This document shows, one piece after another, positions 1 through 5,719 of a stretch of 15,965 nucleotides of DNA (its first letter is position 1; each line of letters opens with the position of its first letter). Source of the DNA: an uncultured Angelakisella sp. (GTDB lineage Bacteria > Bacillota > Clostridia > Oscillospirales > Ruminococcaceae). The translations under genes and the position numbers were made by a program. The stretch is taken from NCBI GenBank assembly GCA_910585535.1, contig CAJUFK010000078.1, positions 1 through 15,965 of the forward strand. The letters are read 5' to 3'. Below the pieces are notes generated by a model. It saw only the letters and a list, made by a program, of their open reading frames with translations. It searched no databases and was not told the DNA's origin.

Positions 1-412
1 GGTTGATAATCAGCCCCTGGGAGGTCACGACCTCCGGCGGGCGGTTATTCCGCTCATCCCGGCGCAGATGGGCTTCAATGCGGGCAAGCAATTCCTGCAA
101 GCCGAAAGGCTTGGTGATATAGTCGTCCCCTCCGGCCCGCAGGCCGTTGACCTTATCCTGCTCTGTGATCCGCGCCGTCAGGAACAGGATCGGGCAGACG
201 ATATGATTCCGAATGACCTTGCACAGCTCCAGCCCGTCCATCCCCGGCATATTGATGTCCAGAAGAATAAGATTCGGCTTTGTATTCAGCTTCGCCAGGG
301 CTTCATCGCTGCTGTTGGCTACGGAAACCGTATAGCCGTGATCCTGCAAATGGGTGGAAAGCAATTCGGTCAGGATAGGTTCATCATCAACGATCAAAAT
401 TCTGTATGCCAT
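1..412 (-). CDS. OmpR-family response regulator, N-terminal part (3' end lies outside window)
   Basis: The frame is open from an ATG at 412 down to the window edge and gives 137 residues. It reads as a CheY-like receiver: acidic pair D9-D10, phospho-acceptor D52 in LLDINMPGMDG, the conserved Thr at T79 (LFLTAR), and K101 in DDYITKPF. About 20 residues of linker follow, and the DNA-binding domain would lie beyond the window. The linker after LLARIEAHLRR is typical of OmpR/PhoB regulators, where a winged helix follows; that part is inferred. A weak AAGGTG ribosome-binding site precedes the ATG. A histidine kinase would be expected further left. The gene sits beside mobile-element debris, so it may belong to an integrated element (VanR-like regulators occur in such elements), but this is not shown. 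Confidence 0.9.
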   Translation of the reverse strand, partial: MAYRILIVDDEPILTELLSTHLQDHGYTVSVANSSDEALAKLNTKPNLILLDINMPGMDGLELCKVIRNHIVCPILFLTARITEQDKVNGLRAGGDDYITKPFGLQELLARIEAHLRRDERNNRPPEVVTSQGLIIN

Positions 413-630
413 GCGAACACCTTCAGTCTTTTTCATCATATAGGGAGAAAGTCAAAATTTGGTCAAGTATTATAGGGCTTCCTATTTCAAAACAAAATGA
501 TTGTCATACACACAACATCAAACACGAAGCATTTTAACAAGACATATTATACTTCCTTTATTCGCATGGCACAAGGATATAAGTTCCTGCTTATTGTGGG
601 GAATATTCAAATAGCAACAGAGGACAGCGC
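413..630. promoter_or_regulatory. AT-rich intergenic stretch, probable promoter of the response regulator (minus strand)
   Basis: This 218-bp gap is clearly lower in GC than the right-hand part of the window. On the minus strand a perfect TATAAT lies at 474-469, and a TTGACC-like hexamer follows at 466-461 with TATATGAT-like sequence near 440. Either could drive the response regulator, but no -35 at ideal spacing supports the TATAAT. A 61-codon plus-strand frame at 497-682 has no ribosome-binding site or family resemblance and is not called. Confidence 0.35.
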
Positions 631-894
631 TCATAAGGTACTGTCCTTTGCCAACTCCGGCATCATCCGCTCAAGTCGCTGATGTGCTATATAGTTTATC
701 TCCAGCAAATGAACTTGTAATTCCCCTGAAAGAAGCAACTGATTGTAAAGTTCCGGCTGATGTTCTTGAAGGTACTTTCTTCGCATACGGCCATACTTGC
801 CGATGTTTTCGGTAGCCGTTTCCGATAATACGGTGCTTGCACCAACGCTGTCCTTGCCTATAGCGTAAGTTGAATTTGTACTGTGGTGTTCCAT
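631..894 (-). pseudogene. TnpV family protein, C-terminally truncated
   Basis: The product has 87 residues. The core IGKYGRMRRKYLQEHQ, then YNQLLLSGELQVHLLEI and HQRLERMMPELAK, matches the small TnpV proteins carried by clostridial transposons. Their usual length is about 115-125 residues, and their conserved C-terminal part (a stretch leading to a WV-x-x-MN motif) is absent: the frame stops soon after the MMPELAK segment with KDSTL. The ATG at 894 has an AGAGGT site 8 bases upstream. TnpV has no firmly known biochemical role. The truncation and the neighbouring relics suggest a non-functional leftover, although a short protein could still be made. Confidence 0.72.
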
Positions 895-974
895 GTATGA
901 TACCTCTGTTTCATGTCAGCTTTGTTGGAGGTAACAGAGATGCTATGTCCTGCGTGTAGTGTCATTCTTTATGA
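895..974. other. Short non-coding junction with inverted repeat CTCTGTT/AACAGAG
   Basis: Between the TnpV start and the reverse transcriptase relic, CTCTGTT at 904-910 is mirrored by AACAGAG at 933-939 around a 22-base spacer. It could be an old element boundary, a fold of the intron RNA, or chance. Nothing else is recognisable here. Confidence 0.3.
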
Positions 975-1138
975 GAGGTTGGCATTGAAATGGATAGGTT
1001 GATACAGCTATGTTTCTTACAGATATTAGAACCCATATGTGAAGGGGAATTCCACGATAACAGTTTTGGATTCCGTCCCAATCGCAGTCAGGAGAACGCT
1101 GTGGCAGCAGCATATAGACTGATTCAACGGCAGAATCT
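975..1138 (+). pseudogene. Group II intron reverse transcriptase/maturase (LtrA-like), internal fragment
   Basis: About 55 residues are preserved, including MDRLIQLCFLQILEPICE, FHDNSFGFRPNRS and a helix ending near RLIQRQNLY. DRLIQ, LEPI and especially GFRPNRS are hallmarks of the finger region of group II intron reverse transcriptases. The N-terminus is cut by an in-frame stop at 972-974. The palm domain with the catalytic YADD motif and the maturase domain are missing because the sequence switches to PrgI near 1133-1138. A nominal frame runs on to 1220, but everything after the junction is out-of-frame PrgI sequence. No intron RNA domains V/VI were seen. Confidence 0.82.
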
Positions 1139-1232
1139 GTATTCTATGGGCTGTCCCTGCGGCAACTCGTTTTTTCTGTCCTGGCGGTGGGGGTGGCGGT
1201 CGGCCTCTACTTTTTCTTAAAGCCCTATGATA
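1133..1232 (+). pseudogene. PrgI-family conjugal transfer protein fragment
   Basis: In the frame containing GGG at 1148 the sequence reads ESVFYGLSLRQ, then LVFSVLAVGVAVGLYF and LKPY. This is the signature first transmembrane segment of PrgI proteins, the small membrane component that precedes the VirB4-like ATPase in Gram-positive conjugation loci of the Tn1549 class. The N-terminal start region and everything after LKPY (second membrane segment and tail) are gone. The frame stays open to a stop at 1328-1330, but past 1232 it is out-of-frame CHAP coding sequence. The fragment cannot function. Confidence 0.72.
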
Positions 1233-1676
1233 GGTACTGGCGGCGGGAACGGTGGGGATATTGTTTCGGTGGCGTTGTCCTAGGTAGGAAATGTTGGTGG
1301 TCAGCCCTATTGGAGCTGGTATGGTTTTGACAGCCGGGTGGAGTGGTGTGCCTATTTTGTCAGCTTGTGCGCCAATGAAAGCGGCTGCCTTGGGACCGTG
1401 ATTCCGAAGTTCTCCCGGTGCGTGGATGGGGTGGCTTGGTTCCGGGGACGGGGGCGCTGGTAAAGCAGTAGCCATCTACCCCAGCGGGGGGATATTATCT
1501 TTTTTGACTGGAACCAGGATATGGTGCCGGACCATGTGGGGATCGCAGAGAAGGTGAAGGGAGGGGTGATCTACACCATGGAAGGTAACTCCGCTGGGGA
1601 CCGGTGCAGGGAGAACCGGTATGTAGCGGGGAGCGAATGGATTTATGGGTATGGCAGATTTTTTGACATGAAATAA
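1233..1676 (+). pseudogene. CHAP-domain peptidoglycan hydrolase relic of a conjugative element, two in-frame stops
   Basis: One frame runs from about 1233 to the stop at 1674-1676 and is broken only by TAG at 1281-1283 and TAA at 1461-1463. It reads VALS, stop, VGNVGGQPYWSWYGF, VEWCAYFVSLCANE, VIPKFSRC, stop, GDIIFFDWN, DHVGIAEKV, VIYTMEGNS and WIYGYGRFF. The Cys in VEWCAYFV, the His in DHVGI and the EGNS motif are the catalytic and structural hallmarks of CHAP amidase/endopeptidase domains. In Gram-positive conjugative elements such proteins open the wall for the transfer channel, usually behind an N-terminal lysozyme-like domain that is absent here. The conservation outside the two stops suggests fairly recent loss. 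Confidence 0.82.
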
Positions 1677-1692
1677 TTTGGCTAACGACAAC

Positions 1693-1725
1693 AACCCGCC
1701 GGGCTTGTACCCGCCGGGTTCTTTT
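1693..1725 (+). terminator. Intrinsic terminator after the CHAP relic
   Basis: An 11-bp stem pairs 1693-1703 with 1710-1720 (one mismatch) around a 6-base loop, followed by CTTTTTG. It starts 17 bases after the CHAP stop codon and most likely terminated the original transfer operon. Confidence 0.75.
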
Positions 1726-1748
1726 TGTTGGCAGTTTACTTGTTGTTG

Positions 1749-2187
1749 CTACGCTTCAATCACCATACTACCAGTTAACATACAAATCTCATCTGCTGAC
1801 AAACTGTCTTCAGAAAATTCTGCTACAATACACAGGTTGCCATTAAATGCTAAGATACCCATCCTTCTTTCCTCATTTGAAAAAAGATCGTTATACTGCA
1901 TATATTGCTCCGGTAACGAATATTCTTCGACGACTTTCCAACAACCCTTTCTATCCCCCCCAAATGTCTCCTATTGTCTCTTCGGGAGTGGAATTTGTTT
2001 GGACTGCATCCTCCAATACAATCTGCCCAATCGACTTCTCTTTATCGTACACCTGGGCTTTGTAATCTGAAAGTTCTTGTATATAGACAGACATTGGCAA
2101 ATTCATGTGCAGATTGACAGATCCACCTAGAAATTCTATAGTAGTGTTTCGGTATCGATGGGATAAAAGGAAAGCCCCTATGCCGGA
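1749..2187 (-). pseudogene. Unrecognised AT-rich gene disrupted by a frameshift at a 7-G run
   Basis: On the minus strand a frame is open from the kptA stop codon to a TAG at 1953-1951. A second frame then continues to a TAG at 1751-1749. They meet at a run of seven G (1955-1961). With six G the product is continuous, from an ATG at 2106 (MNLPMSVYIQELSDYK) through VYDKEKSIGQIVLED, GCWKVVEEYSLPEQY and NEERRMGILAFNGN to TGSMVIEA, about 117 residues, acidic and soluble in character. I do not recognise the family. The ATG lacks a well-placed ribosome-binding site, so the 5' end may be lost. Low GC compared with kptA suggests foreign origin. A sequencing error in the homopolymer could also explain the break. 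Confidence 0.5.
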
Positions 2188-2751
2188 TCAAAGGTGATAC
2201 AAGATCTCCCCGCTGAGGACATACCGCCAGGGTACCTCTTCACAGAGCCAGACCCCATTGTCCGATAGCCAGAATTTCCGCCCGTCCCGGGCCATAGCGG
2301 CGGCGTTCACAGGCAGAATCAACGGCGTGCCGTGGCGCTCCCCCACCTTCCAGGCCGTCTCTAGGTCGGCGGAAAGATGCACCTGCTGCCGGGACTGCCG
2401 GGTGATCCCCTGCCGCCGGATGCTCTCCAAAAAGCGGCTGGCCGTGCCGTGGTAAAGCCGGTCCGGAGGCACAGCCTCCCGCAATTCCAGCATCACAGGG
2501 ACGGAGTGCCCCTGGTTGGCCCGGATCCGCTTCCCTGTCTCGTCAAAGCGGTACCGCTGTTTGTCGTTCTCCCGGACGATCCGTTCCAGATCCTCCCGGC
2601 TTAAGGGATGCCCCGCCTGGACACATCCCGCCAGCAGCCGGTCCACATCGGCCCAGCCGTGTTCATCCAGCCGGAGGAAGGCCGCTTCCGGTTTGTGCCG
2701 GAGGACCAAGCTTAAAAACCGCCCCAGCGATTCATCCCTATTTCTGGCCAC
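2188..2751 (-). CDS. kptA: RNA 2'-phosphotransferase, Tpt1/KptA family
   Basis: The product has 187 residues, the normal family length. The N-terminal winged-helix lobe carries LGRFLSLVLRHKPE with the Arg-His pair R18-H19, DEHGWADVDRLL, and NDKQRYRFDETGKRIRA followed by QGHS. The C-terminal ADP-ribosyltransferase-like lobe carries LYHGTA (99-104), R121 before VHLS, and DNGVWLCEEVP. Family enzymes move a 2'-phosphate from RNA to NAD+, giving ADP-ribose 1'',2''-cyclic phosphate; some also ADP-ribosylate 5'-phosphate ends. Bacterial substrates are unknown. I chose the GTG at 2751 because a purine-rich GGGGGAGAGG site precedes it and homology begins at RNRDES; an upstream ATG at 2829 would add 26 unrelated residues. 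The start lies inside the end of the PARG gene (14-base overlap), which implies translational coupling. Confidence 0.93.
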   Translation of the reverse strand: MARNRDESLGRFLSLVLRHKPEAAFLRLDEHGWADVDRLLAGCVQAGHPLSREDLERIVRENDKQRYRFDETGKRIRANQGHSVPVMLELREAVPPDRLYHGTASRFLESIRRQGITRQSRQQVHLSADLETAWKVGERHGTPLILPVNAAAMARDGRKFWLSDNGVWLCEEVPWRYVLSGEILYHL

Positions 2752-3571
2752 AGTCCTCTCCCCCTTCCCCCCAGGTCTCCGCAAAGGCCCGCCAGCACTT
2801 CTGGTCTTTGGACCGGTCCAGCACCGCATGGGTCACCCCGGCGAACCGCCCGCTGTACTCCGGCAGAGCCAGCAGCTGGGTCCACCACAGGGCCACCTCC
2901 CTGGGGTCGTTGCGAAAAACACCGCAGCCGTAGGCCCCCAACACCAGCTCCCGCGCCCCCATGGCGGCAAAGATGGCCAGGGCCCGCTCCATCCGCTCCT
3001 TCATGGCCGCTTTGGCCTGGGGAACAGCCTCCCCCTTCTGGATCACCTGCCCCAGGTTCACGGCGGGCAAGGTCAGCACCGAGGCGGTCACCGGCCTTGG
3101 CAGCAGGCGGAAATTCTCATCCCGGAAGAAGACCACCTCCGGGGACCAGATGGCGCAGCCGGTGTACCGCATATGGCCGCAGGCTCGGTTGCGGCGGTAA
3201 TACTCCTCGTGGATGGTCAGGGTCTTGTACAGCCCCCCGGAAGCCGCCAGGCTTTCCTCCTGGGCCATGGCCCCGTTAAGAAACCCTCCCCCGGGATTTT
3301 TTGCGCTGGCGAAGTTCAGCACCGCAATGCCGGTCTTCCCTTCCGCCGCCAGATCCAGAATGGCCCCAACGGTGGAACGGTCCGTCAACCGCATCTGGGT
3401 CTCTTGCCGGGGACACTCCGGCAGTATCAAAGCTTCCTCCTCCGGGAGGAAGCGGCTCCCCGCCGCCGAACGCTCCTGCATCCCGGAGATGTCCACCCAC
3501 CCCTCCGGGCCCTGGTATCCGCCCCGGGCCAAAATGTCCATTGTCTCCCGGGCGATGATTTTGTAGTTCAT
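2738..3571 (-). CDS. TIGR02452 family protein, bacterial-type poly(ADP-ribose) glycohydrolase (macrodomain)
   Basis: The product has 277 residues. The signature is NPGGGFLNGAMAQEE: the GGG loop at 94-96 and the catalytic QEE at 104-106 have exactly the spacing of bacterial-type PARG. An N-terminal helical cap (1-65) and a later LGAYGCGVFRNDP, the macrodomain loop contacting the distal ribose and phosphates, complete the picture. Such enzymes cleave the ribose-ribose bond of ADP-ribose chains or release ADP-ribose from modified targets. The start at 3571 is preferred over an in-frame ATG five codons upstream because AAAGGAG lies 6 bases before it. It is third in the operon, 45 bp after the NADAR gene and overlapping kptA. 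No ADP-ribosylating toxin is in view, so its substrate may come from elsewhere or from KptA. Confidence 0.92.
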   Translation of the reverse strand: MNYKIIARETMDILARGGYQGPEGWVDISGMQERSAAGSRFLPEEEALILPECPRQETQMRLTDRSTVGAILDLAAEGKTGIAVLNFASAKNPGGGFLNGAMAQEESLAASGGLYKTLTIHEEYYRRNRACGHMRYTGCAIWSPEVVFFRDENFRLLPRPVTASVLTLPAVNLGQVIQKGEAVPQAKAAMKERMERALAIFAAMGARELVLGAYGCGVFRNDPREVALWWTQLLALPEYSGRFAGVTHAVLDRSKDQKCWRAFAETWGEGGEDCGQK

Positions 3572-3616
3572 AAGATCTCCTTTCATTCCGGGGGATAGAA
3601 CCCCCAGACGCAGTTA

Positions 3617-4225
3617 CTAAACTCCCCTGCGGCAAAAACCCGTTCCTCCCCCCGAACCTCCGTCCGCAGGGCCGAGGGTGAGGCGATCCCTGGCCTCAGT
3701 AAGTGCAAACCCCAGCAAATTCCGCCCACGCCATTTCATGGGATTCTCTGCATTGGGATTGTTCTTCCCCATTCCAATCCCCCAGATCCGATCAAAGGGA
3801 CTTGCCTCCACTAGAATGCGCCTTTTTGTAGAAAGCAAATATTCCTTCAGTTCTGGATTCTGGGAAAACTTTGCTATATTCCCCTCCAGTACCAGGCCGT
3901 AGCACCGGGCCTCCCAAACCTCCTGCTGGAAATTCCGTACTGCCCGCCCGTAAGCCTTCATCTCCTTGGGGCTTTTTGTTCCCAGAATCGCCGCCAGCAT
4001 CTCCTCATCCCCGAACATCCGGGCCTTTTCCGCCATCATCCACTGTTCGGCGCAGCAGTATTCCACCCCGCCGATGGTGAACCGGCTGGGCCACCATTGA
4101 CCCAGGCACCCCGGCCCCAGGGAGCCGTCCGCCTCCGCCTCCGGCTTCCAAAAAAAGAGGAATTTGTGACAGCCTCCCGCCGCCCAGTCCTGACGCAGTG
4201 TCTCCACATCATAAATCCCTGTCAT
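3617..4225 (-). CDS. NADAR family protein (YbiA/RibX-like N-glycosidase fold)
   Basis: The product has 202 residues. Recognisable blocks are HKFLFFW near the N-terminus, LGQWWPSRF, GVEYCCAEQWMMAEKARMFGD with the conserved Glu-Gln-Trp and Lys, SPKEMKAYGR, FQQEVWEARC, LLSTKRRILVEASPFDRIWGIGM, and NLLGFALTEARDRL. These define NADAR (DUF1768), named for its link to NAD and ADP-ribose; E. coli YbiA processes riboflavin intermediates, and some members remove ADP-ribose from guanine in nucleic acid. The last 20 residues are a Gly-rich tail outside the fold. A GAGGA site sits just before the ATG. Its position between the Nudix and PARG genes supports an ADP-ribose rather than a riboflavin role. Confidence 0.93.
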   Translation of the reverse strand: MTGIYDVETLRQDWAAGGCHKFLFFWKPEAEADGSLGPGCLGQWWPSRFTIGGVEYCCAEQWMMAEKARMFGDEEMLAAILGTKSPKEMKAYGRAVRNFQQEVWEARCYGLVLEGNIAKFSQNPELKEYLLSTKRRILVEASPFDRIWGIGMGKNNPNAENPMKWRGRNLLGFALTEARDRLTLGPADGGSGGGTGFCRRGV

Positions 4226-4279
4226 CTTGTATCCTCACTTTCTAAATATGAAATCAGGCTTCTCCGCTTTCCAAAACCG

Positions 4280-5134
4280 TCAAGACGGATGTTTGGCCAC
4301 CCGGAAAAGAAGGGCCGGACGGTGCCCCGCCCTCTCGGCGAAGCGGCCTGTCTCCTCCACCAGGGGGGCGATCTTCCGCCGGAAAGCCGCCTTGAGAAGA
4401 GGCCGCCCCAGAATCACCTCGTAGACCTGCTGAAGCTGGGTCAGGGTGAATTCCTCCGGCAACAGATGGAAGGGCAGCGGGGAAAGTCCAGCCTCTACCT
4501 CCTGGCGAAGACGGCGGAGGGCACAGCCCAGGATCAAACCGTGGTCGAAAGCCAGGCCCTGGTTATCCTCCAATCGCGCACTCTCCGGACCAGCCAGAAG
4601 TGGTTCCCCGGGAAAGAGGATCTTCGCAGAAAGCTGTTCCTCCCCCTTGGTCAGGGATAGGGAAAGTCTCTCTTCCTCCGGAGGACAGGAAAGAGAAAAC
4701 CAAGCGGCGTTGTCAGCATCATCTCCCGCCTGCAAAGCCAGTTTTTCCCCATCCACCAGGGCCAGATGGGCACAACTCATCACCCAGGTGCGGGGATCCC
4801 GTCCAGGGGCACTGAATACCCCCAGCTGCTCCAGATAGACCCCGGACAGCCCAGCCTCCTCCCGAAGTTCCCGGGCCGCAGCCTGGCCAACCGTCTCCCC
4901 CGGGCGGACAAATCCGCCAGGCAGGGCCCAGCTTCCCAAGCAGGGATGCCCGCCCCGCTGGATAAGCAGCACCTGCAATTCCGGCTCCGGGAGGCGGCGG
5001 TAGCTGGCCGCCTCTCCTTGGGCGATGGTGAACACCACCATATCACAGGCCACCGATGGCCGGGGATATTCCTCCACCCGGTAGGATGCCAAAAATTCCG
5101 CCTCGGTCAAGCCGTTCTTATCCCGCAGGGACAT
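4280..5134 (-). CDS. Nudix hydrolase with C-terminal winged helix (NrtR-like ADP-ribose sensor or hydrolase)
   Basis: The product has 284 residues. The Nudix domain (about 20-165) has a perfect box from G74: GFVRPGE, seven residues, then RELREEAGL. All metal-binding glutamates are kept, so hydrolysis of ADP-ribose or a related nucleotide is likely. LPEEFTLTQLQQVYEVILGRPL followed by FRRKIAPLVEETG (about 225-265) is the winged helix seen in NrtR repressors, which bind DNA and release it on binding ADP-ribose; in classical NrtR the Nudix box is often degraded. ATG 5134 is chosen because AGGAGG lies 7 bases upstream; a TTG two codons earlier is too close to it. As first gene behind a repeat-bearing promoter it may regulate its own operon. 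Confidence 0.9.
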   Translation of the reverse strand: MSLRDKNGLTEAEFLASYRVEEYPRPSVACDMVVFTIAQGEAASYRRLPEPELQVLLIQRGGHPCLGSWALPGGFVRPGETVGQAAARELREEAGLSGVYLEQLGVFSAPGRDPRTWVMSCAHLALVDGEKLALQAGDDADNAAWFSLSCPPEEERLSLSLTKGEEQLSAKILFPGEPLLAGPESARLEDNQGLAFDHGLILGCALRRLRQEVEAGLSPLPFHLLPEEFTLTQLQQVYEVILGRPLLKAAFRRKIAPLVEETGRFAERAGHRPALLFRVAKHPS

Positions 5135-5158
5135 GGACAAGCCTCCTGTTCGTCTTTA

Positions 5159-5183
5159 ATTGATATTATCAGCTTGATATTAA
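5159..5183 (-). promoter_or_regulatory. Candidate operator: two direct repeats of TTGATATTA in the nudix-operon leader
   Basis: The 9-mer TTGATATTA (plus-strand reading) occurs at 5160-5168 and 5174-5182, a 14-bp period. TGATATTATCA at 5161-5171 is also an odd-length palindrome. The repeats begin at the -10 hexamer and cover the expected transcription start, a classic repression position. The winged-helix Nudix protein encoded next is the obvious candidate ligand, which is inference. Confidence 0.55.
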
Positions 5184-5210
5184 GATACCATATTCTTTAT
5201 TCCCTGTCAA
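5182..5210 (-). promoter_or_regulatory. Promoter of the Nudix-NADAR-PARG-KptA operon
   Basis: On the minus strand a perfect TTGACA (5210-5205) is followed after 17 bases by TATCTT (5187-5182), about 50 bp before the start codon. This is a near-consensus housekeeping promoter. The four genes behind it have gaps of about 50 bp or overlaps and no internal terminator. Confidence 0.82.
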
Positions 5211-5260
5211 GGGGGGGATTTCCTTTTCTTTGTATAATTTTTAAGGGAGGGCGGCTTGGG

Positions 5261-5290
5261 GGAAAGAAAAAAGCCCCCTGTCAGGGGGGC
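5261..5290 (-). terminator. Intrinsic terminator of the arsR-type gene
   Basis: Read on the minus strand, GCCCCCCTGACAGGGGGC forms an 8-bp GC stem with one bulged base and a very short loop, followed by TTTTTTCTTT. It lies directly after the stop codon at 5295 and insulates the Nudix promoter 50 bp further on. Confidence 0.82.
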
Positions 5291-5294
5291 AAAG

Positions 5295-5627
5295 CTATCG
5301 GGTCCGGTGTCCAGACCGAATGATTATCACAGGTTCCGCCGGGGCTGCCGGGCTAGGAGGCGGCTGTTCCTCCAAAGGCGCAGAGAGCAGTTCCCGCAGA
5401 GCTGCCCGGCAGAGGGTATACAGCACCCTTTGGCCCTGCCGCCGCTGGGTCACTAAGCCTCCCTGGCAGAGGAGGCGCATATGGTGGGAGAGAGTCGGTT
5501 GGCTTACCGGTAAGCCTTTTAACAGTTCGGTAGCGTTTTTCTCCCCCTGGGAGAGGAGGCGGAGGATCTCCAGGCGGTTTGGGTCTGCCAAAAGGGCAAA
5601 GCCTGCGGCTGCTTTCTGCCGGTCCAT
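5295..5627 (-). CDS. ArsR-family winged-helix transcriptional regulator
   Basis: The product has 110 residues. It starts with a helix ending ALLADPNRLEILRLLSQGE, then the DNA-reading helix-turn-helix ATELLKGLPVSQPTLSHHMRLL, and the wing GLVTQRRQGQRVLYTL, the order of ArsR/SmtB repressors. The metal-binding ELCVCD signature is absent; only scattered Cys54, Cys73 and His48-His49 are present, so the signal cannot be named. The last 30 residues are a Pro-rich, probably disordered tail. ATG 5627 has AGGAGG 8 bases upstream; a GTG three codons earlier sits on the ribosome-binding site and is rejected. It is monocistronic, with its own promoter and terminator. Its target could be itself or the neighbours. 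Confidence 0.92.
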   Translation of the reverse strand: MDRQKAAAGFALLADPNRLEILRLLSQGEKNATELLKGLPVSQPTLSHHMRLLCQGGLVTQRRQGQRVLYTLCRAALRELLSAPLEEQPPPSPAAPAEPVIIIRSGHRTR

Positions 5628-5690
5628 TTCGCGCACCTCCTTATTGAATTGTATCTATGTATTCTCCATGGGCTTTTTCCTTCGTTTATT

Positions 5691-5719
5691 AGTATAGTAT
5701 ATTTATTTATTTCTGTCAA
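5691..5719 (-). promoter_or_regulatory. Promoter of the arsR-type gene
   Basis: The minus strand has TTGACA (5719-5714), a 17-base spacer and TATACT (5696-5691), close to consensus. The -35 overlaps the stop codon of the upstream phosphoesterase gene. The leader is about 55 bases long. No clear ArsR-type inverted repeat is visible. Confidence 0.8.

Larger units (their letters stand above)
631..1720. mobile_element. Remnant of an integrated conjugative/transposable element (mosaic of truncated genes)
   Basis: Within 1.1 kb lie fragments of four gene families typical of clostridial integrative elements: TnpV (minus), a group II intron reverse transcriptase, a PrgI-family conjugation protein and a CHAP-domain peptidoglycan hydrolase (all plus). 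Each is truncated or stopped. The reverse transcriptase piece runs straight into the PrgI piece near 1133-1140, and PrgI into the CHAP piece near 1230, which implies internal deletions; a VirB4-type ATPase gene normally found between PrgI and the hydrolase is missing. An intrinsic terminator at 1693-1725 marks the old end of the transfer operon. No integrase, relaxase or clear attachment site was seen. Confidence 0.8.

Noticed and set aside
497..682. 61-codon plus-strand frame in the AT-rich gap
   Set aside because: It has no ribosome-binding site or family match, and it overlaps the TnpV remnant on the other strand.
990..1220. 76-residue frame read as one intact small protein
   Set aside because: Its first two thirds are reverse transcriptase, and the rest is out-of-frame PrgI sequence after a deletion junction.
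1678..2070. 130-codon plus-strand frame after the CHAP relic
   Set aside because: It begins in the terminator hairpin and its translation is not protein-like; the opposite strand gives a better sequence once one G is removed.
2516..3598. 360-codon plus-strand frame across kptA and the PARG gene
   Set aside because: It is antisense to two proteins with intact catalytic motifs; its own translation is Pro/Arg-rich and resembles nothing.
2738..4225. DarT/DarG-like toxin-antitoxin pair
   Set aside because: The macrodomain is of the PARG/TIGR02452 type and no DarT-like ADP-ribosyltransferase gene is present in the window.
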